Positions 1-7,916 are shown, counted from the first letter of the stretch. The stretch is DNA of 14,181 bases from Planctomycetota bacterium (GCA_013151315.1 JAADIN010000131.1:1-14181), one strand, 5' to 3'. The notes: generated by a model from the sequence alone, not told the origin. Numbers and translations are program-made.

Positions 1-1
1 C

Positions 2-2497
2 GAAAAGCAGATACGCAAGGCCGCCGGCCTAGGGCGGATCGACCCTAGCCAACGTGCCGAGGCGACGCCCAAAGACTACGCCTTTCACGATTTGTTGGTC
101 GTCGGTGGCGGGCCCTCGGGCTTGTCGGCAGCACTGACGGCGGCCGATGAAGGGGTTCGTGTCCTCCTGGTCGAACAACACCCGCGACTGGGCGGTAGCT
201 TGGCTTGGCAACGGAGAAACGATCCCCAAGCAGTCGAGCACCTCAGCTCGCTAGTCGAGCGAGTGACGACGCACGCCAATATCGAAGTCCGCTGTGGGAC
301 GCTGCTCGCCGGATGCTATGCCGACCATTGGTATGCTTTGGTCGACGAACATCGTTTGACGAAGCTGCGGACCAAGTCGCTAATCGTTGCCACCGGCTGC
401 TCCGAACAGCCGGCCGTTTTCCAAAACAACGATTTACCCGGCGTGATGCTCGCCTCGGCAGCCCAACGATTGGCGCACCTTTACGCGGTACAGCCGTTCA
501 AAAAATGCGTGGTATTGGCCGGCAACCGCGATGCCTATCGGGCCGCCCTCGATCTTCAGCAAGCGGGCGTCGAGATTGCCGCAATCGTCGATTTGCGAAT
601 CGATGGCGAAACGTCAGAACTGGGTTCCCAGGTAGAAAAATCGGGCATCACGGTCTATCGGCACCATGCGATTTACGAAGCGATTGCCGGTTCGGGCAAC
701 ACGACTGTGCAAGGTGTCCAGGTTTGCCCGATGGACGCTCAAGGGGAACTCGACCCGCAGTTGGCAAAGCGGATCGACTGCGATGGGGTCGCGGTAAGCG
801 TTGGTTGGATGCCCGTTGCGGGGCCGCTTTACCAAGCCGGCGGGCGTTTTTCTTATGACGATTCGCTCGAGCAATTGGTCCCGACCGAGCTGCCCAACTC
901 GATTTTTTCGGCCGGACGGGTCCGCGGAATCTTTCATCTCGCCGATCGCCTCGCCGATGGACAGCGGGCCGGATTAGCAGCCGCTGCCGAACTGGGCCGT
1001 ACCGAGCAACCCGTCCCGGAACCCTGTCAGCATACAGGCCCCCCGCCCAGCCATCCCTATCCCATTTTCGCGCACAAGAAAAAGAAAAACTTTGTCGAGT
1101 TCGACGAAGACCTCCACTTGGTCGACTTTGCGAACGCCCATCAGGAGGGCTACGACAACATCGAGCTGCTCAAGCGTTACACGACCGTCGGGATGGGCCC
1201 CAGCCAGGGCAAGCTTGCCAACATGAACGCCATTCGTATTTTGGCCCGGCTCAACGGCAAGTCAATCAACGAAACGGGCACGACCACCTCGCGACCGTTC
1301 CACCATCCGGTGCCGCTCGCCCACTTGGCCGGTCGACGATTCCATCCCAACCGCCACACACCGATGCACGCGTGGCACGAACAAGCCGGCGCGGCGTTTG
1401 TCTATGCAGGCTCTTGGCTGCGGCCCGAATACTACCCCGTCGCAGGCAAGTCTCGCGAAGCACTGATTCTCGAAGAAGCACAACATGTCCGCGACTCCGT
1501 CGGCCTGATCGATCTCGGAACACTCGGCAAGATCCAAATCTCTGGAAAAGATGCCGCGGCGTTTTTAGAACGGATCTACACAGGTCGGTTTGTCGATCAA
1601 AAGGTCGGGTCGATACGCTACGGCTTGGCTTGCGACGAAACGGGCACGATCATCGACGATGGCGTCGTCGCGCGGCTTGACGAGAATCGGTTTTATGTCA
1701 CCGCGACTACCGGCGGAGCGGCCGCTTTCTTCCGTGAAATGCAGCGTTGGGCGCTTATCTGGCAAATGCAAGTCGATCTGGTAAACCTCACCGGCCAGCT
1801 CACCGCGATGAACCTCACCGGGCCCAAGACACGCGAAGTGCTTGCCCCGTTGACTGACATCGACCTTTCCAACGAAGCATTCGGCTTCGGGAAAATTCGC
1901 GAAGGCTTGGTGGCGGGCATACCGGCCAAGCTCATTCGCGTTGGCTTTGTCGGCGAACTGGGATATGAAATCCACCTCCCCGCAGCCTATGGCCATAGCC
2001 TCTGGAGCGAGCTCATGGAGGTTGGCCATTCGGCCGGCATCCGGCCTTTTGGCATCGAAGCCCAACGCCTGCTCCGCTTAGAAAAAGGGCATTCTATTGT
2101 CAGCATCGATACCGACGCGCTGACCAATCCTTACGAGGCCAATTTGGCATGGGTGGTGGAGGAGAAAAAAGAGTTTTTCGTCGGGCAGCGCAGTCTTGCG
2201 ATTTTGCAGCGGAAAAAACTTACTCGGCAATTGGTCGGTTTTGAGTTGCCCTCGAGTCACAACGGCCCGTTGCCAGAAGAATGCCATCTGATAGTTGAGC
2301 AGGGTGAAATCGTTGGGCGAGTGACAAGCATTGCGCACCGTTCGACCCTCGGCAAAACCCTCGGTTTAGCTTTCGTTCGCCCCGACATGGCCGAACCTGG
2401 TACCCCGCTTACCATTCGCGTCGATCAGGGAAAACTTGTGCCCGCGGCAGTAACGCCCCTTCCTTTCTACGATCCCGACAACCTCCGACAGAAGTAG
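2..2497 (+). CDS. soxA: Sarcosine oxidase alpha subunit, 5'-truncated by window edge
   Basis: Large subunit of heterotetrameric sarcosine oxidase. The family oxidises sarcosine to glycine and H2O2 and passes the methyl carbon to tetrahydrofolate. The frame is open to the left edge (831 codons visible), so the true start and the N-terminal 2Fe-2S-like domain lie outside. A TTG at base 92 is internal and not a real start. Visible residues (codon 1 at base 2): an IRKAAGLG linker; a Rossmann motif GGGPSG at about 35-40; a second FAD-contact segment (SAGRVRG) near 303; the SoxA-specific linker with LKRYTTVGMG and PSQGK at about 390-404; and a GcvT-like folate-binding C-terminus from about 435 to the end, entered by TPMHAWH. 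Family length is about 950-1000 residues, which fits loss of the N-terminus only. It ends 6 nt before soxG. Opine or cyanide-forming oxidoreductases share the front half, but the GcvT-like end and soxG partner favour SoxA. Confidence 0.93.
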   Translation, partial: EKQIRKAAGLGRIDPSQRAEATPKDYAFHDLLVVGGGPSGLSAALTAADEGVRVLLVEQHPRLGGSLAWQRRNDPQAVEHLSSLVERVTTHANIEVRCGTLLAGCYADHWYALVDEHRLTKLRTKSLIVATGCSEQPAVFQNNDLPGVMLASAAQRLAHLYAVQPFKKCVVLAGNRDAYRAALDLQQAGVEIAAIVDLRIDGETSELGSQVEKSGITVYRHHAIYEAIAGSGNTTVQGVQVCPMDAQGELDPQLAKRIDCDGVAVSVGWMPVAGPLYQAGGRFSYDDSLEQLVPTELPNSIFSAGRVRGIFHLADRLADGQRAGLAAAAELGRTEQPVPEPCQHTGPPPSHPYPIFAHKKKKNFVEFDEDLHLVDFANAHQEGYDNIELLKRYTTVGMGPSQGKLANMNAIRILARLNGKSINETGTTTSRPFHHPVPLAHLAGRRFHPNRHTPMHAWHEQAGAAFVYAGSWLRPEYYPVAGKSREALILEEAQHVRDSVGLIDLGTLGKIQISGKDAAAFLERIYTGRFVDQKVGSIRYGLACDETGTIIDDGVVARLDENRFYVTATTGGAAAFFREMQRWALIWQMQVDLVNLTGQLTAMNLTGPKTREVLAPLTDIDLSNEAFGFGKIREGLVAGIPAKLIRVGFVGELGYEIHLPAAYGHSLWSELMEVGHSAGIRPFGIEAQRLLRLEKGHSIVSIDTDALTNPYEANLAWVVEEKKEFFVGQRSLAILQRKKLTRQLVGFELPSSHNGPLPEECHLIVEQGEIVGRVTSIAHRSTLGKTLGLAFVRPDMAEPGTPLTIRVDQGKLVPAAVTPLPFYDPDNLRQK

Positions 2498-2503
2498 GAT
2501 CTG

Positions 2504-3190
2504 ATGAACGCCATGCTACACCGTCAAAGTCCGATCCAGCATCTTTTTGATCCGACGGTCGGACAATGGGGCGAACTCGCCGGCGCTCGCGTTGTGCTCT
2601 CGCTGGATTCCGAGGAAGTCGAAACGAAGGCCCTGCAAACCTTGGCACTCTGCGACATGAGCGCTCTGCCAAAACTGGGCGTCAAAGGCCCCTCAGCCGC
2701 CGAATGGCTATTGAGCGAGGGAGTTCTTCTTCCCAAAGGAATCTATCAATTGCAAGAACAGTCGGATGGCAGTCTTGTCGTCCAACTTTCGGACACCGAG
2801 TTTCTACTGGAAGAAAGTTTTGCAAGCCAAACCATCCAGGCACTCTCCGAAAAGCTCGGCTGGGGCCTAACAGGCGTCGCGCGAGTCGAAAGGCAGGAAG
2901 CAAGTTTTTTGCTGACCGGTTCGCGGGCAATAGACGTCCTGGCACAAACGTGCGCCATCGACTTTCGAGTCGCTCCGCGCGGCCGCTTGGTGATGACTCG
3001 CGTCGCGGGCACTAGTTGCAGCGTCTTACCTTCGGGGAAAGAGGGCGAAGTGAAATACCAAATTGAGGTCGATGCGACCTACGCAGTCTCTTTGTGGAAG
3101 TCTCTTTTGACGATCTGCCAGGAGTTGGGTGGGAGAACGATTGGGACAGCCATTCTCACGGCCAGTGGCACAACCCGTCATTCGAAATGA
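2504..3190 (+). CDS. soxG: Sarcosine oxidase gamma subunit
   Basis: Small gamma subunit of heterotetrameric sarcosine oxidase, 228 residues, a usual size. It is a GcvT/YgfZ-like fold that packs on the complex and carries no known catalytic residues. Family-like segments are CDMSALPKLGVKGPSAAEWL at about 49-68, a central VARVERQEASFLLTG stretch, and the VAPRGRLVMTRVAGTSC region near 165-180. The start at 2504 is preceded by AGGA five bases upstream, overlapping the soxA stop; the six-base gap suggests translational coupling. A second ATG three codons in (2513) is possible but further from the AGGA. The canonical soxBDAG order would place soxB and soxD upstream of the window. The assignment rests on position and weak family-level similarity, since SoxG proteins are poorly conserved. 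Confidence 0.85.
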   Translation: MNAMLHRQSPIQHLFDPTVGQWGELAGARVVLSLDSEEVETKALQTLALCDMSALPKLGVKGPSAAEWLLSEGVLLPKGIYQLQEQSDGSLVVQLSDTEFLLEESFASQTIQALSEKLGWGLTGVARVERQEASFLLTGSRAIDVLAQTCAIDFRVAPRGRLVMTRVAGTSCSVLPSGKEGEVKYQIEVDATYAVSLWKSLLTICQELGGRTIGTAILTASGTTRHSK

Positions 3191-3353
3191 AATCTTTCTA
3201 GATTGGTGCTCCAGGGATTTCCATGGGGCCTTCGAACAATGTGAATGTGCGATGGTCCAATAGTTCCCCTACTTGCGACTCCCTTTACCCTATCGACCTT
3301 CGGGTGTCTTGTCAGGTTTTTCCTTAGGCATTCAAGCAGTACCCCGACAAAAA

Positions 3354-4700
3354 TCAAAGCCCTGCAAAATAATTCCGCACCGCCACGTCCAGCGTTTCGC
3401 GGCTTACTTCCAACGGGCGGTCGTTAAACTCGCAAAAGTTGCGAATCTGTCGCAACAGATCGCGTGGGTGGCAGTACCGCAAAGGGCGACTGGTTGGGCG
3501 ATAGTGCGTTTCGAGTAAATACTCCAATGCTCGCTTGTCGCATTCACAGCCCATTCCCTCCGCCAGCTCGACAAAAAGGCTCAGGAATTCTTCCCGGGTA
3601 GGCCCATTGACCTCTATCTTGTACGGAATCCGCCGGAGAAAAGCCTCGTCGACCAGATCACTCGGCTCGAGGTTCGTAGAAAACACCAACAGCATGTCGA
3701 ACGGCACCGACACCTGACGGCCGCTCGAAAGATTGAGATAATCGAGATGCTTTTCCATCGGCACGATCAGCCGATTGAGCATCTCACTCGTCGGCATGCG
3801 TTGCCGGCCAAAGTCGTCGATTACCAACGCGCCACAATTGGCCCGCATCTGTAGCGGTGCTTCGCAAATTCCCGTCTGGTCGTTGAACTGCAAATCCAGT
3901 TGCGGCATCGTCAACTCGCCACCAACGACAATCGTCGGGCGATGAATCAAAATCCAACGTCGATCGTACTTCGCCTCTTCCAATTCAGGAAGATCGACCG
4001 CCTCGTGGCAACGCGGGTCGTAGAGCCGCACCAATTCGCCATCGATCGTAATCGTATGAGGGATCCAAACAAACTCGCCAAACGATTGGACCACAATCTC
4101 TGAAATGCTCGTCTTGCCGTTGCCGGGAGGTCCGTACAAAAACATTCCGCGACCATCGTTGATCGCTTGTCCTAGTTGATTCACAAAAGCCGAACTCAAT
4201 TTCAGGCCACGAAACGTCTGCTCCAATTTTTCTTGGGTCAGGTGGCTCTGCTGAAGCGATTGCTGCTCGATCCCCAGGATGTAGGATTCCAGCGGCACGG
4301 GCGCCACGCCGGTGTAGGTACATTGTTTCGCCAGTCGGCGACCCCGATCGTATCCCGCCTCGGTAAGCTGAAAAACATAGTCCTCCAGTCCCGACGAACC
4401 TTTGATCGAAATCAACAACTCCGCCCGCAAGCCCTCCATCGTGCTGACGAGCATCTGCCTGGGTAACTGCAGTTGGTCGGCAATTCCACGACCGCTCAAC
4501 GTCCCTCGGTAGAGCAGTAGCTTGAGCACCAGCGATTCCAACTCGGCCTCGCTTAATCCTAAGTCCTCTAACGACTTCGGCTCGGCAGGGACAAATCTCG
4601 TGGGTCCAGGGGGGGCGCTGCCATCCGCTACCAACATGGAAGCTGGTACGCCACCCATCAAAGGAGTCGGGGGGGCGGGACTTATAAGGGGTTCGGTCAT
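3354..4700 (-). CDS. AAA family ATPase with N-terminal helical/winged-helix-like region, function unknown
   Basis: Cytoplasmic AAA-type ATPase, 448 residues from the chosen start. Order: a Pro-rich tail (1-45); a helical, possibly winged-helix region (about 50-125, with SGRGIADQLQLPRQML and a following LTEAGYDRG); a linker; then the ATPase core with Walker A GPPGNGKT at 190-197, Walker B LVIDDFG at 292-298, a sensor-1-like FSTN at 340-343 and a paired-Arg FLRRIPYK segment near 356. A longer frame begins with GTG at 4757, but its first residues are encoded by a dispersed inverted repeat, so ATG 4700 (MTEPLISP) is preferred. No strong Shine-Dalgarno precedes either start. It converges on soxG with a 163-bp gap that shows no clear terminator. 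The substrate is not evident; no helicase, protease or transposase domain is attached. Arg/Cys-containing RLYDPRCHE shortly after Walker A looks like a subfamily signature. The ATPase call is secure, the role is not. Confidence 0.85.
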   Translation of the reverse strand: MTEPLISPAPPTPLMGGVPASMLVADGSAPPGPTRFVPAEPKSLEDLGLSEAELESLVLKLLLYRGTLSGRGIADQLQLPRQMLVSTMEGLRAELLISIKGSSGLEDYVFQLTEAGYDRGRRLAKQCTYTGVAPVPLESYILGIEQQSLQQSHLTQEKLEQTFRGLKLSSAFVNQLGQAINDGRGMFLYGPPGNGKTSISEIVVQSFGEFVWIPHTITIDGELVRLYDPRCHEAVDLPELEEAKYDRRWILIHRPTIVVGGELTMPQLDLQFNDQTGICEAPLQMRANCGALVIDDFGRQRMPTSEMLNRLIVPMEKHLDYLNLSSGRQVSVPFDMLLVFSTNLEPSDLVDEAFLRRIPYKIEVNGPTREEFLSLFVELAEGMGCECDKRALEYLLETHYRPTSRPLRYCHPRDLLRQIRNFCEFNDRPLEVSRETLDVAVRNYFAGL

Positions 4701-4734
4701 TTCAACTCGCTCGGTCGTGTTCGCTACTTCCAAA

Positions 4735-4798
4735 TTAGCCGTTTTAGCGCTAGCCACGGTTTTTCGGCTAGAACCGTGGCTAGCGCCAAAACGGCTAA
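4735..4798. repeat. Near-perfect 27-bp inverted repeat (REP-like)
   Basis: The left arm 4735-4761 and right arm 4772-4798 are reverse complements over 27 bp with one mismatch (4746 A against a right-arm C, a wobble on one RNA strand). The loop is 10 nt (4762-4771). Each arm contains CGCTAGCCACGG or its complement GTGGCTAGCG. It lies between two divergently transcribed genes and overlaps the extended 5' end of the AAA ATPase frame. Because the arms mirror each other, open frames beginning with MASAKTAN arise on both strands. It is probably a dispersed intergenic palindrome; copy number elsewhere cannot be seen here. Confidence 0.9.
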
Positions 4799-4995
4799 CA
4801 AGCTGCTCAAAAAATCGGAAACAAAAAATCCCTCTATAGATTCATGGGGTACATTCCGCAGGCTGTCCACCTCGCGGAGGGGCAAAGCGGAAAGAGAGGC
4901 CACCTCGATTCGCAGACCTGGGGGTCAATCGCATTGTGCCGGTTTTCCTAGGGCTTTGTCATTTTCTAAAAGTTGTCAAAGCACTCGGCGCGTCA

Positions 4996-5025
4996 TTGCT
5001 CGAAACCGCCTCGATCCGGTAGAAT
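4996..5025 (+). promoter_or_regulatory. Possible sigma70-type promoter for ffh
   Basis: TAGAAT at 5020-5025 matches the -10 consensus at 5 of 6 bases. It is preceded after 18 nt by TTGCTC (4996-5001), a weak -35 that keeps only the TTG. Transcription would start near 5032 and leave a leader of about 46 nt holding the tandem repeat. This is a prediction by eye only; the rest of the 4799-5077 gap shows no other clear signal. Confidence 0.35.
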
Positions 5026-5049
5026 CGGGCCGAAGCACCTCCTAAAGCC

Positions 5050-5077
5050 ACAGCCTAAAACCTACAGCCTAAAACCC
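5050..5077 (+). repeat. Two tandem 14-bp units abutting the ffh start codon
   Basis: Units at 5050-5063 and 5064-5077 (ACAGCCTAAAACCY) are identical except for the last base, and the second ends directly before the ATG. A related partial unit (CCTAAAGCC) lies just upstream at 5041-5049. The units occupy the place where a Shine-Dalgarno would be expected and contain none. They could be a slippage product or a leader element. Confidence 0.8.
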
Positions 5078-6559
5078 ATGTTTGAAGCCCTCCAAGACGG
5101 ACTTTCCTCGGCATTCAAGTCGCTTCGCGGTCAAGGAAAAATGACCGAAGCGAACATGCGCGAGGGCCTCAAACTGGTCGAAAAATCGCTCCTCGAAGCC
5201 GACGTCAGTTTTGATGTCGTCCGCGAGTTCATGGCTCGGGTCACCGAGCAGGCTATCGGCGAAAAAGTTCTCAAATCGCTCAACCCGAGCGAGCAAATTG
5301 TTGGCGTCGTTTATCAAGAGTTGGTCGAGCTCATGGGCCCCGTCGACCACTCGATGCACCTCAAAGGAAAAGATGAAGTTTCGGTGCTCATGATGTGTGG
5401 CCTGCAAGGTTCGGGCAAAACAACCACCTGCGGCAAGCTGGGCAGACATCTCAAGTTGCAAGGTCGCGCGCCGCTACTGGTCGCCGCCGACTTGCAGCGT
5501 CCTGCCGCGATTGACCAATTGCACGTGCTTGGCGAGCAACTCGACATCCCCGTTTTTTCTGATCGCGCTGAACAAGACCCCGTCAAGGTTTGCAACGCGG
5601 CCGTCAAGCAGGCCAAAAAACTCGGGGCCGATGTCGTGATTCTCGACACGGCCGGCCGATTGCACGTCGACGAGGAGCTCATGAAGCAGCTCGAGCGCGT
5701 CGACCGCCAGTGCAATCCCAACCAGATCTATCTGGTCGTCGACGGCATGACGGGCCAAGACGCGGTCAACAGTGCCAAAGTTTTTAATGAAGCACTCGAA
5801 CTCGATGGCGTCATTATCACCAAGCTCGATGGCGACGCCCGCGGCGGTGCTGCTCTCTCGGTAAAACAGGTCACCGGCGTGCCGGTAAAATTCATTGGCA
5901 CGGGCGAGCATCTCGATGCGCTCGAAGAGTTTCACCCCGACCGCTTGGCAGGCCGGATTCTCGGCCAAGGCGACATGCTCAGCTTGGTCGAGAAGGCCCA
6001 GCAAGAATTCGACGCCGACGAATTGGAAGCCCAAGAGGCACGACTCCTCAAGGGCGAATTCACGCTCGACGACTTCAAAAAGCAGCTCTCGCAGATCAAG
6101 CGGCTTGGCCCTATGCAAAAAGTCATGGGCATGATCCCCGGCATGGGCAACATGGCCGAAGCGATGGGCGACGCCGACCCCGAGGAAGACATGAAGCGGC
6201 TCTTTGGCATCATCGACTCGATGACTGCCGAGGAACGCCGCAATCCGACCAAGATCATCGACCAGAGCCGACGACGCCGGATCGCCGCAGGTGCCGGCTG
6301 CGAGCCGAGCGAAGTGAACGAGCTCATCAAGCAGTTCGACGTGATGGCCCAGATGATGATTTCCATGGCCGGCAAGGGCATGCGAGAGCGAATGAAAATG
6401 GTCCGCGAGATGCAGGCGTCGATGACCGACCCCAATGGCCAGCTCTCGAAAAAGAAAATCAGCACCGGCAAGCGGCTCAATCCCAAAGAGCGCGCCAAGC
6501 TCAAAAAGCAGCGAGACAAAGAGCTACGCCGACGAAAACGCGAGAAACGGAGCAAATGA
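5078..6559 (+). CDS. ffh: Signal recognition particle GTPase Ffh (SRP54)
   Basis: Protein subunit of the signal recognition particle. It binds SRP RNA and signal sequences of nascent membrane proteins and docks with FtsY in a GTP-dependent manner. From ATG 5078 it has 493 residues, slightly longer than typical bacterial Ffh (about 450) because of a basic C-terminal tail. Order: a helical N domain beginning MFEALQDGLSSAF; G domain with P-loop GLQGSGKTTT near 108-117, DTAGR, TKLDGDARGG; closing GQGDMLSLVE; then a Met-rich M domain with the SRP-RNA-binding RRRRIAAGAG and a Met-dense helix pair; Lys/Arg-rich end. The frame continues upstream to 4973, but that extension is not SRP54-like and spans the candidate promoter, so 5078 is chosen. 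No Shine-Dalgarno precedes it. In many bacteria rpsP or trmD follows; here an opposing gene follows after two bases. No SRP RNA gene was recognised nearby. Confidence 0.97.
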   Translation: MFEALQDGLSSAFKSLRGQGKMTEANMREGLKLVEKSLLEADVSFDVVREFMARVTEQAIGEKVLKSLNPSEQIVGVVYQELVELMGPVDHSMHLKGKDEVSVLMMCGLQGSGKTTTCGKLGRHLKLQGRAPLLVAADLQRPAAIDQLHVLGEQLDIPVFSDRAEQDPVKVCNAAVKQAKKLGADVVILDTAGRLHVDEELMKQLERVDRQCNPNQIYLVVDGMTGQDAVNSAKVFNEALELDGVIITKLDGDARGGAALSVKQVTGVPVKFIGTGEHLDALEEFHPDRLAGRILGQGDMLSLVEKAQQEFDADELEAQEARLLKGEFTLDDFKKQLSQIKRLGPMQKVMGMIPGMGNMAEAMGDADPEEDMKRLFGIIDSMTAEERRNPTKIIDQSRRRRIAAGAGCEPSEVNELIKQFDVMAQMMISMAGKGMRERMKMVREMQASMTDPNGQLSKKKISTGKRLNPKERAKLKKQRDKELRRRKREKRSK

Positions 6560-6561
6560 AG

Positions 6562-7125
6562 CTAAGGACGTATAAACGGGACAGCGACGGTCTCGTTCTT
6601 GTGATGTCCGCTATTCGATTCGCTCGAATCTGTGTGCTCATTCGTGTGCGAATGGCCTTCGCGGATTTCTCGGGAGAGAATTTTTGGGTCGACGCCGGCA
6701 CCATGGCGAAATACGACCGACCCACCCACGTGGCTCGTGACCATCAACAGCGCGGCTCCGACTAGAGTGACTGCCAACTGCTGCTTGGTGGCCGTGGTCT
6801 CCGGTCCTCGCCAGCGTGCAATCGACACCCAGGTAAAGAGGGCCAACATCACCAGTCCGAGTCCGAGATGCCAGAGCATCAGCCCGTGGCCTGCTTCAGT
6901 ATGCGCCGGGACGGTGAAGTAGGCCAGTCCGCCAGCCACCGCGGCCAACCAACCAAAAAGGATGCCCGTTAGCAACAGACCCGTCGTCGTTCGATGCAAC
7001 ATCTCACTTGGCCGGCGCAAAGTCCAGAACATTAAGGCCGCTCCGCCCAGAAGAAAGGCGATCGGAAAATGGATCAACATTGGGTGCAGTTCCCAAGGCT
7101 TTGGGAAGGAGATGAGGCCATCCAT
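6562..7125 (-). CDS. DUF2231 integral membrane protein with His-rich tail
   Basis: Predicted inner-membrane protein of 187 residues. The DUF2231 signature is visible as HPMLIHFPIAF near 14-24 and a late HVGGSVVFRHGAGV. Four hydrophobic segments lie at about 17-35, 47-69, 80-101 and 116-132. The conserved His residues near membrane ends make metal or haem binding plausible, but the family has no settled function. The C-terminus is hydrophilic and His-rich (GHSHTNEH, then GHHKNE), a likely metal-binding tail. ATG 7125 is chosen because it opens directly into the conserved domain; the frame extends 34 codons upstream to 7227 without family-like sequence. It is the last gene of the minus-strand metal block, 158 nt after the Cys-module gene, and its stop is two bases from the stop of converging ffh. 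Confidence 0.82.
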   Translation of the reverse strand: MDGLISFPKPWELHPMLIHFPIAFLLGGAALMFWTLRRPSEMLHRTTTGLLLTGILFGWLAAVAGGLAYFTVPAHTEAGHGLMLWHLGLGLVMLALFTWVSIARWRGPETTATKQQLAVTLVGAALLMVTSHVGGSVVFRHGAGVDPKILSREIREGHSHTNEHTDSSESNSGHHKNETVAVPFIRP

Positions 7126-7267
7126 CGAGTACTCGTCTTTTATGAGGTAAGAACATATGCCCAAGTGCAAGGAAGGCCAAACAATAGTCTGACGGGCAGG
7201 TTGGAGCCAAAGCATACTTGGCCCCAACCGCCCCAGACTGCGATTGATCGCGATGCGATATGATCCT

Positions 7268-7289
7268 AAGTGAGTTACTCAACTCACTT
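7268..7289. other. Perfect 9-bp stem hairpin over the stop codon of the Cys-module gene
   Basis: AAGTGAGTT (7268-7276), a 4-nt loop, then AACTCACTT (7281-7289). It overlaps the TGA at 7284-7286 of the minus-strand gene. On the minus strand no T run follows, so it is not a classical terminator for that gene. On the plus strand TTTTCG follows, but no plus-strand gene ends there. It may be an mRNA-stabilising or attenuating hairpin between cotranscribed genes, or an operator. Confidence 0.5.
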
Positions 7290-7916
7290 TTCGTGGTGAT
7301 CATGCTCGCCCTGCTCGCCATGGCCTTCGTCTTCACCCGCCTTCTTGAGAGCCTCGGCCTTTGCTAGCGTACCTGCAGGGTCGGCCTTCGCTTTGGCGAC
7401 GCAGCCTTTGCAGCACAAGTAAACCGGATTGCCATCCAATTCTAGCCGGATAGGCGCGCCCATCGAACCGAGGAAATTCTTGTTGGCAATCGCACAATAC
7501 TTCTGAGCTTCTGCGGCAGCACGTTCTTTGGCGGGCAATTTCGCCAAGGTAGCTGAAGCTTTCGCAAGCTTCATAACCATCGCCAGCGTCGCTTTGCCAC
7601 CCTCCTCGGCATGTTCAACACATCCTTCGCAACATACGAATATCGGCGTTCCTTCAACCATCACTTTGTGTGGTGTGTCGGTCGCGCCAAGTCGCGTGTA
7701 CTGCATGATCGGACAAAAACGCTGGGCTTCGGCCTGCCGGCGATCTGCAGCGGACAAACCCGCAAGTGCTTCGCTAATTTCCTTCTCCGCCATCATAGCT
7801 TCATGGTCATGTCCAGCAGCAGACTCGCCGTCTGCAATCGCTGAAACATCGCTGAAAACGCTGAAAACCAACCCAAGTGCTATGGTCAACAAAATTTGGG
7901 GTCTTGTGATAGTCAT
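7284..7916 (-). CDS. Secreted heavy-metal-binding protein with two TRASH/YHS-like Cys modules
   Basis: Exported protein of 210 residues. Residues 1-28 form a signal peptide with a hydrophobic core (ILLTIALGLVFSVF) and likely cleavage near A26 or A28. The mature part has two copies of one module: C68-P-I, then EGTPIFVCCEGC with Cys 95, 96 and 99; and C141-A-I, then DGNPVYLCCKGC with Cys 168, 169 and 172. Each module is preceded by a similar helix (SAADRRQAEAQRF and PAKERAAAEAQKY), so the unit is an internal duplication of about 73 residues. The end is His-rich (EHDHHEK), and GHDHE follows the signal peptide. The pattern matches small Cys modules used to bind Cu, Zn or similar ions (TRASH/YHS-like); the metal is inferred. 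ATG 7916 is preferred because AAAGGA lies 8 nt upstream; an in-frame start 51 nt upstream would put charged, non-signal residues first. It lies between the oxidase and DUF2231 genes. Confidence 0.82.
   Translation of the reverse strand: MTITRPQILLTIALGLVFSVFSDVSAIADGESAAGHDHEAMMAEKEISEALAGLSAADRRQAEAQRFCPIMQYTRLGATDTPHKVMVEGTPIFVCCEGCVEHAEEGGKATLAMVMKLAKASATLAKLPAKERAAAEAQKYCAIANKNFLGSMGAPIRLELDGNPVYLCCKGCVAKAKADPAGTLAKAEALKKAGEDEGHGEQGEHDHHEK

Noticed and set aside
205..858. 217-codon plus-strand frame inside soxA
   Set aside because: Arg- and Ser-rich shadow of the soxA frame with no ribosome site.
92..2497. A soxA start at TTG 92
   Set aside because: The frame is open to the left edge and bases 2-91 encode SoxA-like sequence leading into the Rossmann motif; the start lies outside the window.
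3288..3325. Terminator between soxG and the AAA ATPase gene
   Set aside because: GACC-TTCG-GGT followed by a T run was considered, but the stem is only three or four pairs and the T run is too far from it.
4776..5045. Plus-strand frame starting MASAKTANK
   Set aside because: It begins in the right arm of the inverted repeat, mirrors the opposing gene's false start, and has no family resemblance.
4973..5077. N-terminal extension of Ffh
   Set aside because: The extra 35 codons do not resemble SRP54 and span a promoter-like TAGAAT and tandem repeats; MFEALQDGL at 5078 is the normal beginning.
5474..6118. 214-codon minus-strand frame inside ffh
   Set aside because: Antisense shadow of a conserved gene; it shows no domain of its own.
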